Positions 1-6,921 are shown, counted from the first letter of the stretch. The stretch: DNA of 8,695 nt from Rhodospirillaceae bacterium (GCA_020425485.1 JAGQRL010000206.1:1-8695), one strand, 5' to 3'. Translations and numbers: made by a program. Notes: generated by a model from the sequence alone, not told the origin.

Positions 1-1050
1 CTCGATCTCGCGGATGCCGCCGCGCCCCACCTTGATGTCGTGGCCGTCCACCGCCACCACCCGGTGGCCGCGGTGGCGCTGGATCTGGCGCTTGATGGCG
101 TGGATGTCGTCCAGTGCGGCAAAATCCAGGTCGCGCCGCCACACGAAGCGGCGCAGGAAGGCGGCGAAGGCGGCACCCGCTTCCGGGTCGCCGGCCACCG
201 GCCGGGCCTTGATCATGGCCGCCCGTTCCCAGGTCTGGGCCATGCTGCCGTAATAGGTTTCCGCCGCGGCCACGCTGACCGCCAGGGGGGTCGCCGCGGG
301 GTCGGGACGGAGGCGCAGGTCTGTGCGGAACACATAGCCAAATGCTGTGCGTTCCTCCATGATAGTCACCAGATCTCGGGTCAATCGTAGGAAGGTGCGG
401 GGTATCTGGTCGCAGTCGGCTGCGGCGACACGCGCCTTGTCGAACAGCACGACAATGTCGATGTCGCTGGAGTAGTTGAGTTCGCCAGCCCCCAGCTTGC
501 CCATGGCCAGGACTATCAGCCCAGACCCGTGCTCCGGCTCTTCCGGGTTGTCCAGCGTCAGCCAGCCGCGACCCGCCGCGACGCGCAGGAGATGCCGGCA
601 GGCCAGGCGTAGCGCCGTTTCCGCGATTTCCGTCAGCGCCCGGCAGCACGCCGATAGGGTCCACACCCCGCCGATATCCGCCAGCGCCGTCACCAGCGCG
701 GTGCGCTGCTTCATGCGCCGGAGCCCGCGCATCACCGCCTCGCGGTCGGCCGACCCGGAAAGTGCGGCCACGGTGGCGTCGATCTCCGCACGGAATACGG
801 CATCGGGCCCGGCGGCGGCAAAGCCGCGCACCACGTCGGGGTGGTCGAGCGCCCGGCGCGTCAGGTGCGGGCTGCCGCCGAACACGGCCGACAGCATGGC
901 GTGGCCGGGCTCCCCCGGCGTTGCGATGGCGCGCGCGAAGGCGGCCAGCTCGGCATCGGGCTGGGCGGCGGCGCGCTCCTCCCAATGGCTCCAGCCAAGG
1001 GCCGCAGAGTCCGGATCCGCCGGGGCGGGCCAGTGAGCAGTATCGATCAT
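1..1050 (-). CDS. glnE: Bifunctional glutamine synthetase adenylyltransferase/adenylyl-removing enzyme GlnE, N-terminal part
   Basis: GlnE attaches AMP to, and removes it from, a tyrosine of glutamine synthetase, and takes signals from PII proteins; it is cytoplasmic and central to nitrogen control. I translated the minus strand from the left edge to an ATG at 1050-1048: 350 codons without a stop, continuing past position 1. Recognisable GlnE blocks are the nucleotidyltransferase signature MGKLGAGELNYSSDIDIV (about residues 183-200, with D196 and D198 as likely metal ligands), FGYVFRTDLRLRP (237-249), TWERAAMIKARP (273-284) and DIKVGRGGIREIE (338-350). This covers the N-terminal adenylyl-removing catalytic domain and the beginning of the following helical region. 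The C-terminal adenylylating domain, roughly 600 residues, lies outside the window. A second in-frame ATG at 1089-1087 would add 13 residues; neither start has a good Shine-Dalgarno, and I prefer 1050 because the longer form overlaps the divergent gene more. The family call is secure; the start is not. Confidence 0.95.
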   Translation of the reverse strand, partial: MIDTAHWPAPADPDSAALGWSHWEERAAAQPDAELAAFARAIATPGEPGHAMLSAVFGGSPHLTRRALDHPDVVRGFAAAGPDAVFRAEIDATVAALSGSADREAVMRGLRRMKQRTALVTALADIGGVWTLSACCRALTEIAETALRLACRHLLRVAAGRGWLTLDNPEEPEHGSGLIVLAMGKLGAGELNYSSDIDIVVLFDKARVAAADCDQIPRTFLRLTRDLVTIMEERTAFGYVFRTDLRLRPDPAATPLAVSVAAAETYYGSMAQTWERAAMIKARPVAGDPEAGAAFAAFLRRFVWRRDLDFAALDDIHAIKRQIQRHRGHRVVAVDGHDIKVGRGGIREIE

Positions 1051-1062
1051 ACGGAATCCGGG

Positions 1063-4000
1063 GTGCCCATCGACGGTGACGCGACGCATGGTCGGCGCGC
1101 CGACGAGCCGGGTCAACGGTCCGCCGCGGCACCGCCGCCGTACCCCCGGCGGCCATGGCCGCAGCGCCTGGCGGCCGGCCTGGCGGGGCTGGTGGTGTGG
1201 CTGGTCGCCCACCTGTTCACCGGGCTGACGCTGGCCACCATGATCGTCGCCGGCTGGGTCGCCACCCATCCGGTGCCGGTGGAAGTGCTGCTGCCGGACA
1301 TCCAGGAACTGCTGCCGCAGCCCTATACGCTGAATGCCGAGGCGGTGGAGGTGCGGCTTTCCGGCTGGCCCAATCCGGTGCAGGTGGTCGCCCGCAATGT
1401 GGAGGTGGGCCGCAGCACCGACATGGTGGCGATCGCCCGGGTGCCGGAACTGCGCCTCAACCTGCAACTGGCCGGGCTGCTGGCGGGCGAGGTGCGGCCG
1501 ACGGGGCTGACGCTGGTGGCGCCGCGCCTGCTCGTCACCCGCGAGGAGGACGGCCACGTGGTCGCCGGGCTGCGGCTGGAAACCGCCAACGACGACGCCG
1601 TGGATGCGCCACCGCCGCAATCGGGTGCGGAGCTGCCCGACCGCCTGACGCTGCCGGTGCTGACCGACCCCGTGACCATGGCCGCGGCCACCGACGGCCC
1701 GTTCGCCCAGCTCCGCGTGGTGGAGATCCAGGATGCCACGGTGCTGTACTACGACCGCGGCCATGAGATCGGCTGGCGCATCCCCGACCTGTCCGCAGTG
1801 GTGCGGCGCACCGCCGGTGGCATCACCGGGGCACTTGCCTTCACCCTGCCCGATGCCGGGCCGGAAGCCCGCGTGTCGGCCACCCTGGTGCAGACGTTGC
1901 AGGGGGCCGTGCGGCTGACCGCCGATGCCAGCGGCGTGGTGCCCTCCAGCCTCGCCGCCATCGACCCGGTGCTGGCGCCGCTCGCCGCCCTCAGATCGCC
2001 GCTGTCCATGGGGGTCGACTTCAGGCTCACCCGCGACCTGCTGCCGCTGACCGCCGAGGTGTCGGCGAGCGGAAGCGACGTGCTGGTGTTCGCACCGGAC
2101 CTCTACGACCGCCGGGTGCACCTGGCGAACCTCGATGCCGAGGTGGCCGTGGACTTCACGCAGAACACCCTGCAGGTGACGGAAGCCCGCATGGACCTGG
2201 GCGGCCCGCGGGTGGATGCCGGTGCCGTGGTGTCCTGGGACGACGAAACCATCCGCATGGCGGCCGACGCCACGCTGACCGACATGCCGATGGCCGAGCT
2301 GCCGGACTGGTGGCCGCCGGCCCTCAACGCGCCCACGCGAGGCTGGGTCGAAGAGCGCATGCAGGAGGGCCAGGTGGTGGCGGCCAGCCTGGGCATCGTC
2401 ACCGAAGCCTCCACCGCCGCCCCGCTGGACCTGACGATCGCCAGCGTCGACGCCGCCATCGTGTTCGACGATCTGTCGGTGGACTACCTGCCCGACCTGC
2501 CGCCGGTGACCGGGATCGACGGCCAGGCCACCTTCAACGGCACCAACCTGACCTTCCAGATCGCCGAAGCCCATGTGCTGGACATCCCCATCGACGGCGG
2601 CGTGGTGGACATCTTCGGCTTCGACACGCCGCCGGAACGCATCACCATCGATGTGGATTTCGCCGGGCCGGTGCGCACCGCCCTTTCGGTGATCGACCAG
2701 GAGCCGCTCGGCTACGCCCGCACGCTGGGGCTGTCGCCGCAATCCGTTTCCGGCACCGCCGACGGCGAACTCAGCTTCGCCTTCCCGCTGGCCGAAGAGC
2801 TTGCCATGGAGGATGTCAGCGTCGTCGTTTCCGCCGCGATCACCAACGGCAGCGTGCTGAACATCTTCGAGGGGCTGGCGGCCGACAACCTGGACGGCAC
2901 GCTCAGGGTCGATGGCGCCGGGCTGACCTATGACGGGCTGGCGACGCTGGCCGGCAACCGCCTGCAGGCCCATTGGACCGAATCCTTCGCCGACTACGTC
3001 GCGGTGCGCCGCACGGTCAATCTGGCGGGATCGGTGCGGCCCGCCAGCATCGCCCGGCTGCTGCCCTCGGTGGCCGAGGCGGTGGACGGGCCGGTCGGCC
3101 TGTCGCTGGCGATTTCCGACAGCGGCCGCGGCCCGCTGACCCTCGATCTCACCGCCGACCTGGCCGATGCCCAGGTGCTGCTGCCCGCCGCCGACATCGA
3201 CAAGGCGCCGGGGCTGCCGGGCGAAGCCAGCGGCCGCATCGCGCGGCTGGAGGACGGCAGTTGGCGGCTCGATCCCTTCACCGTCTCGCTGCCCGGGCTG
3301 GCGGCGAACGGCGCCCTGGTGCTCGATGCCGCCGGCGATTTCGTGCAGGCCGACCTCGCCCACGTCACCTATGCCGGCCAGACCGCCATGGTGCAGATCG
3401 CCCGGCAGACCACCGGCTACACCATCGGCCTGGTGGCCGACCGCATCGACCTGTCCGACCGCTTCGACGAGCTGGCGGACAGCGACGCCGCGGACGCCGG
3501 CAGCGAACCCGCCGCCGCCGGCCCGCCGATCTGGGTGACCGCGCGGATCGGCGCGCTCGACCTCGGCGGCACAAGGCCGCTGGAAAACGTGCAGGCCACC
3601 GTCAGCCTGACCGCGCCGGGGTCGGTGCGGGCGCTCGATCTGGATGCCAGCACCGGGGCGGCACCGCTGGTGGTGCGCTACGGCCCCATGGGCGACGGGC
3701 GCGACCAGCTCAGCGTTCAGGCCGACGATGCCGCCGCCGCCTTCGCCGCCCTGGACATGCTGCACGCGGTCTCCGGCGGCCGCCTGCTGCTCACCGCCAT
3801 CAATGCCGGCGGCACCTGGAGCGGGCGGGCGCGGGTGGAGCAGCTTTGGCTCACCCAGGCGCCGGTGCTGGCCCGCCTGCTGGCCAACGGCCTGCTGATC
3901 GACCTGAGCGACCGGCTGGAGGCCGAAGGGCTGATGTTCGACATGGTGGAGGTGCCGTTCACGCTGAGCGACGGACGCCTCTACCTGACCGACATGCGGG

Positions 4001-4332
4001 CCAGCGGCGGCGCGCTCGGCCTCACCGCCGAAGGCGTGATCGACCGCATCGCCGAAACCGTCGACGTGCACGGCACCATCGTGCCGCTGGCCGGCGTCAA
4101 CCAGGTGCTGGGCGAGATCCCCGTGCTCGGCACCATCCTCACCGGCGGCGACGACCAGGGCCTGCTCGCGCTCACCTTCACGGTCACCGGCCCCATCGGC
4201 GACCCGGCGGTGAACGTCAATCCGCTGTCGGCCCTGGCGCCCGGCATCGTCCGCCGCATCCTGTTTGAGGGCGGCAGCGACGACGACGGCCCGGCGGTTT
4301 CGGAAATCGACCAGAACCGGCAGCAGCGGTGA
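1063..4332 (+). CDS. AsmA/YhdP-like inner-membrane-anchored envelope protein
   Basis: About 1089 residues from a GTG at 1063. AsmA-like proteins (YhdP, TamB, YdbH and relatives) are anchored in the inner membrane, extend through the periplasm as long beta-grooves, and are implicated in moving phospholipid towards the outer membrane; that role here is by family analogy. The N-terminus has a basic, proline-rich cytoplasmic stretch (to about residue 35) and then one hydrophobic segment (about 36-66). The rest is beta-rich repeats with alternating hydrophobic residues and no further membrane segment. The C-terminus carries the diagnostic AsmA-like block: VPLAGVNQVLGEIPVLG from residue 1007, then TILTGG, then FTVTGPIGDPAVNVNPLSAL from 1039. 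Start choice: in-frame GTGs lie at 1033 and 1063 and no ATG, GTG or TTG start follows before the membrane segment. The open frame upstream of 1033 is antisense to glnE and not believable. The neighbour glnE is divergent with about 12 bases between the chosen starts. The length fits YhdP-type proteins (often 1000-1300 residues). Confidence 0.9.
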   Translation: MPIDGDATHGRRADEPGQRSAAAPPPYPRRPWPQRLAAGLAGLVVWLVAHLFTGLTLATMIVAGWVATHPVPVEVLLPDIQELLPQPYTLNAEAVEVRLSGWPNPVQVVARNVEVGRSTDMVAIARVPELRLNLQLAGLLAGEVRPTGLTLVAPRLLVTREEDGHVVAGLRLETANDDAVDAPPPQSGAELPDRLTLPVLTDPVTMAAATDGPFAQLRVVEIQDATVLYYDRGHEIGWRIPDLSAVVRRTAGGITGALAFTLPDAGPEARVSATLVQTLQGAVRLTADASGVVPSSLAAIDPVLAPLAALRSPLSMGVDFRLTRDLLPLTAEVSASGSDVLVFAPDLYDRRVHLANLDAEVAVDFTQNTLQVTEARMDLGGPRVDAGAVVSWDDETIRMAADATLTDMPMAELPDWWPPALNAPTRGWVEERMQEGQVVAASLGIVTEASTAAPLDLTIASVDAAIVFDDLSVDYLPDLPPVTGIDGQATFNGTNLTFQIAEAHVLDIPIDGGVVDIFGFDTPPERITIDVDFAGPVRTALSVIDQEPLGYARTLGLSPQSVSGTADGELSFAFPLAEELAMEDVSVVVSAAITNGSVLNIFEGLAADNLDGTLRVDGAGLTYDGLATLAGNRLQAHWTESFADYVAVRRTVNLAGSVRPASIARLLPSVAEAVDGPVGLSLAISDSGRGPLTLDLTADLADAQVLLPAADIDKAPGLPGEASGRIARLEDGSWRLDPFTVSLPGLAANGALVLDAAGDFVQADLAHVTYAGQTAMVQIARQTTGYTIGLVADRIDLSDRFDELADSDAADAGSEPAAAGPPIWVTARIGALDLGGTRPLENVQATVSLTAPGSVRALDLDASTGAAPLVVRYGPMGDGRDQLSVQADDAAAAFAALDMLHAVSGGRLLLTAINAGGTWSGRARVEQLWLTQAPVLARLLANGLLIDLSDRLEAEGLMFDMVEVPFTLSDGRLYLTDMRASGGALGLTAEGVIDRIAETVDVHGTIVPLAGVNQVLGEIPVLGTILTGGDDQGLLALTFTVTGPIGDPAVNVNPLSALAPGIVRRILFEGGSDDDGPAVSEIDQNRQQR

Positions 4333-4361
4333 GGCGGCACCGGCCGACCGGCATTGCCGCC
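4333..4361 (+). terminator. Short hairpin directly after the AsmA-like gene
   Basis: Immediately after the TGA, GGCGGCA (4333-4339) is the reverse complement of TGCCGCC (4355-4361), and the loop holds CCGG (4340-4343) and CCGG (4348-4351), which can extend the stem with a 3-base bulge. No T-run follows, so it is not a classical intrinsic terminator. It may protect the 3' end or assist Rho-dependent termination; in GC-rich DNA such a stem can also arise by chance. Confidence 0.3.
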
Positions 4362-4453
4362 GGCTGGCGTGATCCCGTACTCTCGCTGGGCAGACCGACG
4401 ACCGAACGGCGCAATGGGGGGTGCGATGGCGGGCAGGCATGGCGGCCGGCGAG

Positions 4454-4497
4454 TTGGGGCCGGGCACCGCGGGGCAATTGCCGGTTTTGCGGCCCAA
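4454..4497. repeat. Nested inverted repeat with a 10-base perfect palindrome
   Basis: TTGGGGCCG (4454-4462) pairs with CGGCCCAA (4490-4497) with one bulged G. Inside it ACCG (4466-4469) pairs with CGGT (4482-4485), and the centre is the perfect palindrome GGCAATTGCC (4473-4482). It lies about 110-150 bases upstream of the Sel1-repeat gene. It could be a protein-binding site or an RNA fold; nothing in the sequence decides between these or chance. Confidence 0.3.
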
Positions 4498-4521
4498 ATG
4501 GTGGCGTTGCCCCGAACATCT

Positions 4522-4540
4522 CGAAATCGGTCACATTTCG
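4522..4540. promoter_or_regulatory. Operator-like inverted repeat upstream of the Sel1-repeat gene
   Basis: CGAAAT (4522-4527) and ATTTCG (4535-4540) form a perfect 6-7-6 inverted repeat in the most AT-rich part of this gap, 63 bases before the ATG at 4604. Length and spacing suit a dimeric helix-turn-helix repressor or activator. TCACA (4531-4535) and TGTGA (4560-4564) form a second, wider symmetrical pair. No convincing -35/-10 pair could be read nearby, so the promoter itself is not assigned. Confidence 0.35.
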
Positions 4541-4603
4541 GCTGCCCCTTCGGCGCTAGTGTGATCTGACACGCCCTGCCACGCTGCCGACCGACATGCT
4601 TCC

Positions 4604-6478
4604 ATGCGCCTGATCGCCCTTGCCCTCGCCGCCGTCGCCTGCTGGACGGCCCTCGGATCCCGCCCGGCCCCGGCACAGATGCTGCTGGGCCAGATTTCCG
4701 ATTGCTTCCGCCTCGCCGGCTTCCCTGCCGACCCCAACCTGCCGGAAGGGGTGGACGGCGTGCCGATCACCGCCATCGAGGCGGACGAGGCCATCGCCGC
4801 CTGCACCCAGGCGCTGGACCTGGTGGATCCCAGCCATCCGTCCTACGCCCAGATCCAGTACCAGCTCGGCCGCGCGCTGCATGCCGCCGGCCGCGGCGTG
4901 GAGGCGGCGCAGGCCTACCGCGATGCCGCGGAGGCCGGCTACGTGCTCGGCTACAACAATCTCGGCTTCCTCTACCAGTACGGCGCCCCCGACCTGCCGG
5001 CCCAGCCCGACCAGGCGCTGACCTTCTTCCAGCAGGCCGCCGACGCAGGCTCGGCCGCCGGCCTCTACAACCTGGCCATTGCCTACCGCAACGGCCTGGG
5101 CACCCAGGAGGATGGGCCGCGGGCGCTGGAGCTGTTCCGCCAGGCCGCCGAGGCCGGGATCATGGATGCCTACCGCGACATGGCGCTGCTGATGGAAAGC
5201 GGCTCGGGCACCTTGTCGGCCGATCCCACGGGGGCCGCTGCCATCTGGCGCGAGGCCGCCGCCCAGGGCGATGCCCAGTCCGCCTTCAACCTGGCCCAGC
5301 GCATCCGCGACGGCTGGGCGCTGGCTGAGGCGCCGGGGGAGATGCTGGCGCTCTACCGCCAGGCCGCCGATGGCGGGGTGGTGCAGGCCGCCCTCGACCT
5401 TTCGGCCATCCTGGCCAACCCCGATTCCGCCGATTTCTCGCCGGAAGAAGCGCTGGACTATGCCTATCTGGCGCTCGACCTGAACCGCGAGGCCGATCCC
5501 AGCACCGGCAGCGCCTGGCCGGTGTTCCGCAATCTGGCCGCCCGGCGGATCATCGCGCTGATCGACCAGCAGGACCTGCGGCCGCGCGACGAAGCGGAGC
5601 TGACGGCCCTGCGCGCCGACTACGGCGCCGACCCCGAGGTGGTGTCGCTGACCATCGACTGCGAGTTCATCGGCCCGCAGACTTTCGACATCTACCTGTG
5701 GGACTGGGAGCGCGACGAGCCGCCGCCGATCGCCCAGCTCGACTGGCTGCGGTCGAGCGGCACCTGCCAGGTGCCCGATGCGCTGTATGACGGGGTGCAC
5801 AGCGTCTACGAGACGGCGCGGGCGAGCCAAGTCTCCTTCGTGCAGACCATGCTGAACGCGATCAACGGGGTCGACCAGCCGGCCACCAACCCGCCCGATC
5901 AGCAGCCGCCGCCCGACAACACCGGCGGCACGCCCATGCCGGCGGAAATGGCATCCAGCGGCGGCGATCTGCCCCAGCGCCCCAACATGATGTTCTTCGC
6001 CTACTCCACCGAGCTGATGGACGCGTCGGCCGGCTCGCCGCCGCGCCGCAACGCCGACCAGCCGACCGGCGATAGCTGGGGCATCGCCGGCAGCGGCAAC
6101 CGCGCCAGCGTACTCGGCCAGACTTCCGACAACCGCAACGTGGCGATGACGGTGGACTGCGACCCCGACGACGACTGGGGCTTCGTGGTGCGCTTCTTCA
6201 TGACCGAGGTGATGCGCAATGCGCCGTTCCACTTCGTCGTCTCGGTGGTCGACGTGTCCTCGGGCGCCATCGTCGGCACCATGGAGCTGACGCCCGATCC
6301 GGCGTCGGACGAAATCCTGCGGGTGCTGGACGGTGCCGAAGCGCTGGCGCTGCTGCGCATGGTGCAGGATGCCAGCAGCGGCTTCGCCGTGGGCTTCTCC
6401 ATCGATGTGCAGGCGCTGTTCACCACCAACGGCAGCCGCCAGGCCATCGCCAATGTGATGACCGCCTGCGGGTACTAG
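4604..6478 (+). CDS. Exported Sel1/TPR-repeat protein with an unassigned C-terminal region
   Basis: 624 residues, predicted to be exported. Residues 1-24 look like a signal peptide with an APA|Q cleavage site; alternatively AVAC at 10-13 could be a weak lipobox, making it a lipoprotein. Helical repeats follow: a TPR-like unit at about 83-111 (YAQIQYQLGRALHAAGR), then Sel1-type units at about 112-147, 148-184, 185-222 and 223-257, with the typical AAxAG / YNLAxxYxxGLGT / AxxLFRQAAEAG pattern. Sel1 repeats are protein-interaction scaffolds. Residues 424-460 are a proline- and glycine-rich linker. The C-terminal part (about 461-624) I do not recognise; it ends with a SRQAIANVMTACGY tail. The mature protein has six cysteines (34, 67, 353, 388, 519, 622), an even number that would suit periplasmic disulfides. 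The ATG at 4604 is chosen because it gives a complete signal peptide; no Shine-Dalgarno is visible. The gene stands alone, with gaps of 271 and 449 bases on either side. Confidence 0.93.
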   Translation: MRLIALALAAVACWTALGSRPAPAQMLLGQISDCFRLAGFPADPNLPEGVDGVPITAIEADEAIAACTQALDLVDPSHPSYAQIQYQLGRALHAAGRGVEAAQAYRDAAEAGYVLGYNNLGFLYQYGAPDLPAQPDQALTFFQQAADAGSAAGLYNLAIAYRNGLGTQEDGPRALELFRQAAEAGIMDAYRDMALLMESGSGTLSADPTGAAAIWREAAAQGDAQSAFNLAQRIRDGWALAEAPGEMLALYRQAADGGVVQAALDLSAILANPDSADFSPEEALDYAYLALDLNREADPSTGSAWPVFRNLAARRIIALIDQQDLRPRDEAELTALRADYGADPEVVSLTIDCEFIGPQTFDIYLWDWERDEPPPIAQLDWLRSSGTCQVPDALYDGVHSVYETARASQVSFVQTMLNAINGVDQPATNPPDQQPPPDNTGGTPMPAEMASSGGDLPQRPNMMFFAYSTELMDASAGSPPRRNADQPTGDSWGIAGSGNRASVLGQTSDNRNVAMTVDCDPDDDWGFVVRFFMTEVMRNAPFHFVVSVVDVSSGAIVGTMELTPDPASDEILRVLDGAEALALLRMVQDASSGFAVGFSIDVQALFTTNGSRQAIANVMTACGY

Positions 6479-6485
6479 GCCCGGA

Positions 6486-6535
6486 GGCGGGACCCGCGGG
6501 AGCGCTGCCTTAGGCTACGCCCGACGGGTCCTGCC
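6486..6535 (+). terminator. Strong hairpin just after the Sel1-repeat gene
   Basis: GGCGGGACCCG (6486-6496) pairs with CGGGTCCTGCC (6525-6535) over 11 base pairs with one G-U. After a single bulged A (6524), CGGG (6497-6500) pairs with CCCG (6520-6523). The stem begins 7 bases after the TAG. No T-run follows. The position argues for a 3'-end structure or terminator, and the missing T-run against a simple intrinsic one. Confidence 0.45.
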
Positions 6536-6599
6536 GCAAACGCCATGGCACTGCTGACCCGGCCCCAGCCGAGGGGAATTGCCGGGTCGTCTATGGAGG

Positions 6600-6643
6600 G
6601 CGGGGTTGCCGCAATCGCCGTGTGGCGGTTGCCTGCAACCCGC
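6600..6643. other. Long two-part hairpin in the intergenic region, candidate structured RNA
   Basis: The inner stem GCAATCGCC (6611-6619) pairs with GGCGGTTGC (6624-6632), 9 pairs including one G-U, closing a GTGT loop. After a small internal loop (6610 opposite 6633-6634) the outer stem GGGTTGC (6603-6609) pairs with GCAACCC (6635-6641). A bulged G at 6602 then allows two more pairs. That is about 16-18 pairs in 44 bases. It sits between two genes of the same orientation and belongs to neither. Which strand is transcribed is unknown, because the fold works for both. Confidence 0.45.
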
Positions 6644-6783
6644 AAATCCCCCTTGGCCAGGGCCGACGCCGAGCCGCCCCAGGGTGAACGGACCGCCCGC
6701 CTGGCTTCCCGGTTGCCCCACCTGCCGAGAGGCGTGCACCGTATTGGCCGTACCGCCGGCCCGTTGGGCGCGCGGACGGGTCC

Positions 6784-6893
6784 TTGGATCACCCAGAATA
6801 TTCAATAAAAACAGTTGGTTACGGCAGATCCAGAGAAGCTAAACAAATTCCAAATGACAGATATTGAAATCTGTTATCCGATGATCCAATCTT
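6784..6893 (+). promoter_or_regulatory. AT-rich promoter region of the reductase, bracketed by an 8-base inverted repeat
   Basis: This block is markedly richer in A and T than anything else in the window and lies directly before the reductase. TTGGATCA (6784-6791) and TGATCCAA (6882-6889) are perfect reverse complements bracketing it; GAATATTC (6796-6803) is an 8-base palindrome. Possible core elements are a -35-like TTGGAT (6784-6789) with a -10-like TAAAAA (6806-6811) at 16-base spacing, and a good -35-like TTGAAA (6865-6870) without a clear -10 after it. The promoter location is probable from composition and position; the exact elements are guesses. Confidence 0.4.
6857..6874. promoter_or_regulatory. 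Operator-like inverted repeat ACAGAT-N6-ATCTGT
   Basis: A perfect 6-6-6 inverted repeat lies 53 bases before the reductase ATG, inside the AT-rich block, and overlaps the -35-like TTGAAA at 6865-6870. An 18-base symmetrical site of this kind suits a dimeric regulator; the TetR-family protein encoded at 8052-8642 is the obvious candidate, by proximity only. As RNA it would be a small hairpin just upstream of the Shine-Dalgarno hairpin. Confidence 0.4.
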
Positions 6894-6921
6894 CCTCCAT
6901 CGCAGCACCGCCCGATGGAGG
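6894..6921 (+). promoter_or_regulatory. Hairpin that sequesters the reductase ribosome binding site
   Basis: CCTCCATCG (6894-6902) is the exact reverse complement of CGATGGAGG (6913-6921), with a 10-base loop. The 3' arm contains the Shine-Dalgarno GGAGG (6917-6921), which ends 6 bases before the ATG at 6928. Folded, the whole Shine-Dalgarno is paired with an anti-Shine-Dalgarno arm, so translation would depend on opening the stem. The complementarity is seen directly; a regulatory role (temperature, ligand, protein or small RNA) is inference. Confidence 0.55.

Noticed and set aside
841..1032. Upstream extension of the AsmA-like reading frame to an ATG at 841
   Set aside because: It is antisense to well-conserved glnE coding sequence, and the added residues are not protein-like for this family, which should begin shortly before its membrane anchor.
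2973..4268. 431-codon open frame on the plus strand inside the AsmA-like gene
   Set aside because: Its product is mostly A, R, G and P, and it lies wholly within a gene with a diagnostic C-terminal block; a GC-driven shadow.
4596..4613. Five-codon open frame (ATG CTT CCA TGC GCC TGA) overlapping the Sel1-repeat start, a possible upstream regulatory peptide
   Set aside because: Too short to judge, without a ribosome binding site, and easily explained by chance.
4556..6232. 558-codon open frame on the minus strand opposite the Sel1-repeat gene
   Set aside because: It is antisense to a gene with a signal peptide and clear repeats. Its translation is rich in G, R, V and H without domain patterns, as expected for a shadow frame in very GC-rich DNA.
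6486..6784. Possible miniature transposable element with GGACCCG-containing inverted ends
   Set aside because: Only about 7 bases match between the putative ends, no target-site duplication could be found, and the left arm is better explained by the local hairpin.
6545..6808. 87-codon open frame on the plus strand in the gap before the reductase
   Set aside because: No ribosome binding site, no recognisable family, and it overlaps other equally long frames on both strands and the hairpin at 6600-6643.
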